Program-made: the position numbers and the translations under genes | Notes under the pieces: generated by a model | The model's input: the letters and a program-made list of their open reading frames with translations, nothing else | Databases searched by the model: none | Told to the model about the DNA's origin: nothing | Assembly: GCA_009781955.1 (NCBI GenBank) | Contig: WQUT01000063.1 | Span: forward strand, 1-10,052 | Direction: 5' to 3' | Length of the DNA: 10,052 nucleotides | Origin: Pseudomonadota bacterium | GTDB lineage: Bacteria; Pseudomonadota; Alphaproteobacteria; Rs-D84 | Shown here: piece by piece, positions 7,011 through 10,052 of the stretch | Numbering within the stretch: position 1 is the first letter of the stretch | Layout of the letters: each line of letters begins with the position of its first letter

Positions 7011-7065
7011 AACCACCGACCAACGACCAGCGACTAACGACCACCGACCAGCGACCAACGACCAC
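7011..7065. repeat. right heptamer array, inverted copy of the left one
   Basis: About seven units of the inverted heptamer (GACCAAC, GACCAGC, GACTAAC, GACCACC, GACCAGC, GACCAAC, GACCAC) from 7018, preceded by AACCACC. It is separated from the left array by about 67 bases of AT-rich DNA (6944-7010) with no gene. It ends seven bases before the rpmF -35. Confidence 0.95.
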
Positions 7066-7072
7066 TTTTTTC

Positions 7073-7100
7073 TTGCAAATCGCAAAGATATAGGTAAAAT
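7073..7100 (+). promoter_or_regulatory. promoter of rpmF
   Basis: TTGCAA (7073-7078) and TAAAAT (7095-7100) with a 16-base spacer. Start would fall near 7107, giving a leader of about 22 bases that holds AAAGGA seven bases before the ATG. It is the only good promoter seen before plsX, so it probably serves plsX too. Confidence 0.65.
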
Positions 7101-7128
7101 ATCGCGAGAGATAAGAAAGGATATAATT

Positions 7129-7305
7129 ATGGCTGTTCCAAAGAAAAAAACCAGCAAATCGCGTTCCAAACAGCGCCGCGCGCATGACGCCCTGCCGACC
7201 ATGGCGGCGGCGACATGCAAGAAATGCGGCGAAAAAAAGCGCCCGCACCATGTGTGCCCGGCATGCGGAAACTATGACGGAAAAGCAATAACAGTGACAA
7301 AGTGA
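7129..7305 (+). CDS. rpmF: 50S ribosomal protein bL32
   Basis: A 58-residue ribosomal large-subunit protein beginning MAVPKKKTSKSR, the conserved bL32 N-terminus, followed by a basic stretch. It is the cysteine-containing form: C30-x2-C33 and C43-x2-C46 should bind one zinc. AAAGGA is seven bases before the ATG at 7129; an upstream ATG at 6979 would add array-encoded residues and is rejected. The last three residues (V-T-K) and the TGA stop are built from the first units of the octamer array that starts at 7294, so the C-terminus has been rewritten by the repeat. The gene precedes plsX and fabH, as in many proteobacteria. Confidence 0.97.
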   Translation: MAVPKKKTSKSRSKQRRAHDALPTMAAATCKKCGEKKRPHHVCPACGNYDGKAITVTK

Positions 7306-7327
7306 CAAAGTGACAGAGTGACAAAGT
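7294..7327. repeat. octamer array, left arm (GTGACAAA x 4)
   Basis: Units GTGACAAA, GTGACAAA, GTGACAGA, GTGACAAA (7294-7325), then GT. It starts inside the rpmF coding sequence and supplies its stop codon. Bases 7294-7322 pair with 7387-7415 at 28 of 29 positions. Confidence 0.95.
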
Positions 7328-7380
7328 TATGACCTGGCCAATACAATAATAACTTTGCATGCCGACAAAACAAATACATT

Positions 7381-7415
7381 CACTCTGTCACTCTGTCACT
7401 TTGTCACTCTGTCAC
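7381..7415. repeat. octamer array, right arm, ending at the plsX start
   Basis: Units CACTCTGT, CACTCTGT, CACTTTGT, CACTCTGT (7381-7412), then CAC. It is the inverted partner of the array at 7294-7327, with a loop of about 64 bases. It ends six bases before the plsX ATG, so the place for a Shine-Dalgarno is array sequence. Inside the loop AAAGTTAT (7323-7330) and ATAACTTT (7348-7355) form a second inverted repeat. Confidence 0.95.
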
Positions 7416-7420
7416 CAACT

Positions 7421-8482
7421 ATGTCAGACCAATCAAAGAAAATCATCGCTATTGACGCCATGGGGGGCGATAACGCCCCCAAAGCTGTTTTTGGGGGCAT
7501 GAATCAATTCTTGTTCCAGAACGGCGACGATTCCGTGTTTTTTCGGATATTCGGGGATGCGCCGCGGCTGCTCAACCTGTTGAAGAAATACCAGCGCGTC
7601 GCCAGAAATTGCGAAATAATCCATTCGCCGAACAAAATAAAAAGCACCGACAAAGTGGCGGATGTTATACGCCGCGCCACGGACACTTCTATGTATATGG
7701 CGATAAAAGACGTGCGCGAGGGCCGGTCCGCGGCAATTGTTTCCGCCGGAAACACCGGCGTTCTGATGGCGCTGTCAAAACTCGCGCTCAAAACCCTGGA
7801 CGGGATTTCGCGGCCGGCGATCACGACCATGCTGCCCAGCGGCGGCGGGGATCAGCGCGTTGTCATTTTGGACCTCGGCGCGAATGTTCAGTGCGACGAG
7901 GAAAACCTGTTTGACTTTGCCCTTATGGGCGCGGTATACGCGGAATGCATCGGCGGAATGCCGCGGCCCCGCGTCGGCGTGCTGAATATCGGCGAAGAAG
8001 ATCAGAAAGGCGACGAAGTGCTGCAGCGGCTGAACAAATTATTGTCGGAAAACAAGGCCGCGCTGCCTTATGACTATATCGGATTCGTAGAGGGTTCCGA
8101 CATCAGCAGCGGCAAGGTTCAGGTGGTCGTCACCGACGGATTCACCGGAAACATAGTTCTGAAAACCGTGGAAGGCACGGCGCGTCTGATAAAGCGCGTT
8201 TTAATAGACACGTTCAAAAAGTCGATCGTCGCGATCGCCGTATCGTTCATGCTGGTTCACGTCTTCAAGAGGTTGAAAAACAAAATTGACCCGCGGTCTT
8301 ACGCCGGCGCGGTTTTTCTGGGTCTGAACGGATTTTCCATAAAAACGCATGGGAATTCCGACGCGCTGGCATTCGCCAACGCTATCAAGTATGCGGCGGA
8401 TTTGGCGAATGCGGACTTTAACGCCAAAATCAGCAGGGGCGTCGGGGATTTGGCCGATCTGCGGTCGCAGTTGAAAAAATAA
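7421..8482 (+). CDS. plsX: phosphate acyltransferase PlsX
   Basis: Converts acyl-ACP and phosphate into acyl-phosphate, the donor for PlsY in phosphatidic-acid synthesis; a peripheral membrane enzyme. The 353-residue length is usual. Conserved blocks in order: AIDAMGGDNAP (10-20), SAGNTGVLMA, DLGANVQC, GVLNIGEEDQKGDE, GFVEGSDI, VVTDGFTGNIVLKT and, near the end, YAGAVFLGLNGFSIKTHG. The ATG at 7421 is chosen because the protein then starts MSDQSKKIIAIDAMGG, as in homologues; an upstream ATG at 7355 would add 22 array-encoded residues. No Shine-Dalgarno is visible: the 8-bp array runs up to base 7415. Translation may depend on coupling with rpmF or on array folding. Two alternative hairpins overlap at 7463-7498 near the start of the gene. 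Confidence 0.97.
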   Translation: MSDQSKKIIAIDAMGGDNAPKAVFGGMNQFLFQNGDDSVFFRIFGDAPRLLNLLKKYQRVARNCEIIHSPNKIKSTDKVADVIRRATDTSMYMAIKDVREGRSAAIVSAGNTGVLMALSKLALKTLDGISRPAITTMLPSGGGDQRVVILDLGANVQCDEENLFDFALMGAVYAECIGGMPRPRVGVLNIGEEDQKGDEVLQRLNKLLSENKAALPYDYIGFVEGSDISSGKVQVVVTDGFTGNIVLKTVEGTARLIKRVLIDTFKKSIVAIAVSFMLVHVFKRLKNKIDPRSYAGAVFLGLNGFSIKTHGNSDALAFANAIKYAADLANADFNAKISRGVGDLADLRSQLKK

Positions 8483-8510
8483 TTGCTTATTCTTCGCGCA
8501 TGTGTATAAT
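8483..8510 (+). promoter_or_regulatory. candidate internal promoter of fabH
   Basis: A perfect TATAAT (8505-8510) with TTGCTT (8483-8488) 16 bases upstream, directly after the plsX stop. Start near 8517 would give a leader of about 100 bases that contains the palindrome at 8537-8592. The -35 is weak. Confidence 0.5.
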
Positions 8511-8536
8511 GGCGCGGGTTAAAATAAAACGATGAG

Positions 8537-8592
8537 ATCCCCGGATATTTCCTGGACACGCGTTCCGCGTGGCTCTCGGAAATTCCGGGGAT
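8537..8592. repeat. nested palindromic element in the fabH leader
   Basis: ATCCCCGGATATTTCC (8537-8552) pairs with GGAAATTCCGGGGAT (8578-8592) with one bulged base. Inside, CACGCG-TTC-CGCGTG (8557-8571) forms a second stem. The outer ends read GAGATCCCCGG and CCGGGGATGAC, a layout typical of dispersed REP-like repeats in alphaproteobacterial genomes (recalled, not searched). It is distinct from the elements near the lytic transglycosylase gene. Confidence 0.8.
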
Positions 8593-8620
8593 GACGTATA
8601 AGGAAAGGGGGCTATTTAAA

Positions 8621-9559
8621 ATGGGAAATAGACTTATCGGATACGGATCTTACTTGCCGGAACGGACATTTACAAACGCCGATTTTGAAAAAATCATGGA
8701 TACAACGGACGAGTGGATCGTTACGCGCACCGGAATGAAAGTGCGCCATTTCGCGCGCGAAGATGAAACCGTCGCCGACATGGCGGCCATTGCGGCACAG
8801 CGCGCGATTGAAAAAGCCGGCATCGCCGCGGACGACATAGACCTGATTATCGTCGCCAGCATCAGCGCGGAATTGGATTTCCCGTCCGTCGCGGTTCAGG
8901 TTCAATCGCGTTTGGGCATGACCAAGAACCAGCCGGCGTTTGACGTCCGCGCGGCCTGCACCGGATATGTTTACGCGCTGCACGCGGCGCGCGCGTTCTT
9001 TACGGCCGGCATGCACCAGCGGATTCTGGTCATCGGTTCGGAAAAGCTGACGCGCATGATTGACTGGACCGACCGCAGCACGGCCGTTTTGTTCGGCGAC
9101 GGCGCCGGCGCAATGATATTTGAGCACAGCACCAGCAGTTACAGCGGAATCATAGATACCGTCGTGTTTTCCGACGGCAACGGATTCGGCATGCTGTATG
9201 GCACGCCCGACCACAAAATCACTATGAACGGGCCCGAAACATATAAAAAGGCCGTAACCCTGATGCCAGAGGCGGCGACGTATATAATGGAGCATGCCGG
9301 AATCGCCGCGGACAGCATAGATTGGATCATTCCGCACCAGGCGAATCGGCGCATCATAGAAAGCGGCGCGAACCGCCTGGGCTTTCCCATGGAAAAAATA
9401 ATCATCACAGTGGACCAGCATGCGAACACATCCGGCGCGTCCGGCGTGCTGGCATTGTCCCACGGGATGGATGCCGGAATAATAAAGCACGGCCAATTGA
9501 TACTGTATCCGGCGTTCGGCGGCGGACTGACCTGGGGCGCCGCATTGGTGAGGGTGTAA
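8621..9559 (+). CDS. fabH: 3-oxoacyl-ACP synthase III (FabH)
   Basis: Starts fatty-acid chains by condensing acetyl-CoA with malonyl-ACP. The 312-residue thiolase-fold protein has the full catalytic triad: C113 in AACTGYVYAL, H239 in IPHQANRRII and N269 in HANTSGAS. GDGAGAMIFE (159-168) and the C-terminal FGGGLTWGAALV (299-310) are standard. The ATG at 8621 starts MGNRLIGYGSYLPE, matching homologues, and follows AAGGAAAGGGGG about 10 bases upstream. An ATG at 8591 would lie inside the palindrome and place the ribosome site within the coding region, so it is rejected. It follows plsX by 138 bases with its own promoter candidate. No irregularities. Confidence 0.98.
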   Translation: MGNRLIGYGSYLPERTFTNADFEKIMDTTDEWIVTRTGMKVRHFAREDETVADMAAIAAQRAIEKAGIAADDIDLIIVASISAELDFPSVAVQVQSRLGMTKNQPAFDVRAACTGYVYALHAARAFFTAGMHQRILVIGSEKLTRMIDWTDRSTAVLFGDGAGAMIFEHSTSSYSGIIDTVVFSDGNGFGMLYGTPDHKITMNGPETYKKAVTLMPEAATYIMEHAGIAADSIDWIIPHQANRRIIESGANRLGFPMEKIIITVDQHANTSGASGVLALSHGMDAGIIKHGQLILYPAFGGGLTWGAALVRV

Positions 9560-9561
9560 TC

Positions 9562-9578
9562 GCGCGGCTTTGCCGCGC
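9562..9578. other. short GC-rich hairpin behind fabH
   Basis: GCGCGGC-TTT-GCCGCGC, a perfect 7-bp stem starting two bases after the fabH stop. No T-tract follows, so it is not a standard terminator. It abuts the octamer array and may be the remains of another palindromic repeat. Confidence 0.6.
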
Positions 9579-9579
9579 A

Positions 9580-9638
9580 GTGACAGAGTGACAAAGTGAC
9601 AGAATGACTTTAACTTTGTCACTGTGTCACTCTGTCAC
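9580..9638. repeat. second octamer inverted array, between fabH and the MerT-like gene
   Basis: Left arm GTGACAGA, GTGACAAA, GTGACAGA (9580-9603). Right arm CACTGTGT, CACTCTGT, CACT (9620-9639). Bases 9580-9600 pair with 9618-9638 at 20 of 21 positions around a 17-base loop. It uses the same unit as the rpmF-plsX array. It ends 14 bases before the next start codon. Confidence 0.93.
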
Positions 9639-9652
9639 TATCTATTAAAGCT

Positions 9653-9982
9653 ATGAAACAAAAAACAAATGCTTCGTTAGGACTGGCGGTGGCGGCGGTC
9701 GCGCTGCCCCACTTGTTTTGCTGCGTCGTTCCGGCCGTATTAACCCTCTTGTCGCTGGTGGCACCCGCCAGCGGCGCGGTTGAAATAATTCCCGAATCTT
9801 GGGAACATTGGGTATTCGTATTTTCCGGCGTTATGCTGGCCGCGTCATGGATTTTTGTCCTGCGCGGATGCAAATGCGAATGCAAAGAATGCGCCACGCC
9901 CCCGCGCCACCATATCCAGAAAATAATTTTATGGGTTGCAACGGCAATCTTTGCAATCAGCCTGGTCATACATATTTTATAG
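9653..9982 (+). CDS. small MerT/MerC-like three-helix membrane protein
   Basis: A 109-residue inner-membrane protein with helices at about 8-37, 50-71 and 88-109. A vicinal Cys pair (C23-C24) lies in helix 1 with a nearby Pro, and four more cysteines (C73, C75, C77, C80: GCKCECKEC) lie in the loop between helices 2 and 3. Known MerT mercury transporters have the same length, three helices, a Cys pair in helix 1 and a Cys pair in that loop, so metal handling is a reasonable inference. No merP, merA or merR is visible here, so mercury as substrate is not supported; another soft metal, or a different role, is possible. The ATG at 9653 has no clear Shine-Dalgarno and follows the octamer array by 14 bases. 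Family assignment is by pattern only. Confidence 0.7.
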   Translation: MKQKTNASLGLAVAAVALPHLFCCVVPAVLTLLSLVAPASGAVEIIPESWEHWVFVFSGVMLAASWIFVLRGCKCECKECATPPRHHIQKIILWVATAIFAISLVIHIL

Positions 9983-10016
9983 TAAAAACAAATCTTTGCC
10001 GACCATCATAAAAACC

Positions 10017-10044
10017 TTGAAATTGGCTAAATCTTTTCTATAAT
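10017..10044 (+). promoter_or_regulatory. sigma-70-type promoter for a gene beyond the right edge
   Basis: TTGAAA (10017-10022) and a perfect TATAAT (10039-10044) with a 16-base spacer, 34 bases after the MerT-like stop. Transcription would start at about the window end, so the gene it serves is not visible. Confidence 0.65.
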
Positions 10045-10052
10045 GACCAAAA

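Noticed and set aside
6881..7065. CRISPR array
   Set aside because: The units are 7 bp and contiguous, without unique spacers, and occur in inverted pairs; the same reasoning excludes the 8-bp arrays at 7294-7415 and 9580-9638.
8612..9622. Long minus-strand open frame of 336 codons opposite fabH
   Set aside because: It mirrors a high-GC gene with complete catalytic motifs on the plus strand, has no recognisable domain and takes its first codons from the octamer array.
1..10052. tRNA or rRNA genes
   Set aside because: No cloverleaf with T-loop GTTCGA-like motif or rRNA-like conserved segment was recognised on either strand in the gaps.

Overview
The window looks like the chromosome of a moderately GC-rich proteobacterium, most likely an alphaproteobacterium. 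That is inferred from the bL32-PlsX-FabH gene order, the MltB-type lytic transglycosylase, an outer-membrane barrel ending in Phe, and the density of small palindromic repeats. The species cannot be named from the sequence.

Left half (about 1-5253), all genes on the minus strand. The stop of trpS (tryptophanyl-tRNA synthetase) abuts a strong plus-strand terminator belonging to a convergent gene that ends at or just before the left edge. Next to trpS is a tight cluster: an AT-rich gene for a fused restriction-modification-specificity protein (885 aa), an unreported-looking 54-aa two-helix membrane protein, and a periplasmic MltB-type lytic transglycosylase. The transglycosylase gene carries an in-frame insertion of about 108 bp made of two inverted palindromic elements. 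A related element sits directly behind its stop codon.

Middle (5254-7128). A 497-aa outer-membrane beta-barrel protein with some omptin-like features is transcribed leftward and rpmF rightward. Their promoters are separated by a pair of inverted 7-bp repeat arrays that begin just upstream of each -35 box.

Right half (7129-10052), all genes on the plus strand: rpmF (bL32), plsX and fabH, the usual ribosome/phospholipid/fatty-acid cluster, then a small MerT-like three-helix cysteine-rich membrane protein and a good promoter for a gene beyond the right edge. Inverted arrays of an 8-bp unit (GTGACAAA / TTTGTCAC) fill the rpmF-plsX and fabH-merT-like junctions. The first supplies the last codons and stop of rpmF and ends six bases before the plsX start codon. 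A different nested palindrome lies in the fabH leader.

The most unusual content is not one gene. Four intergenic gaps and one reading frame are colonised by at least four kinds of inverted-repeat element: two palindrome families plus a 7-bp and an 8-bp inverted array. They sit where they could affect promoters, translation starts or a protein loop. The fused R-M gene is the clearest candidate for recent horizontal acquisition.
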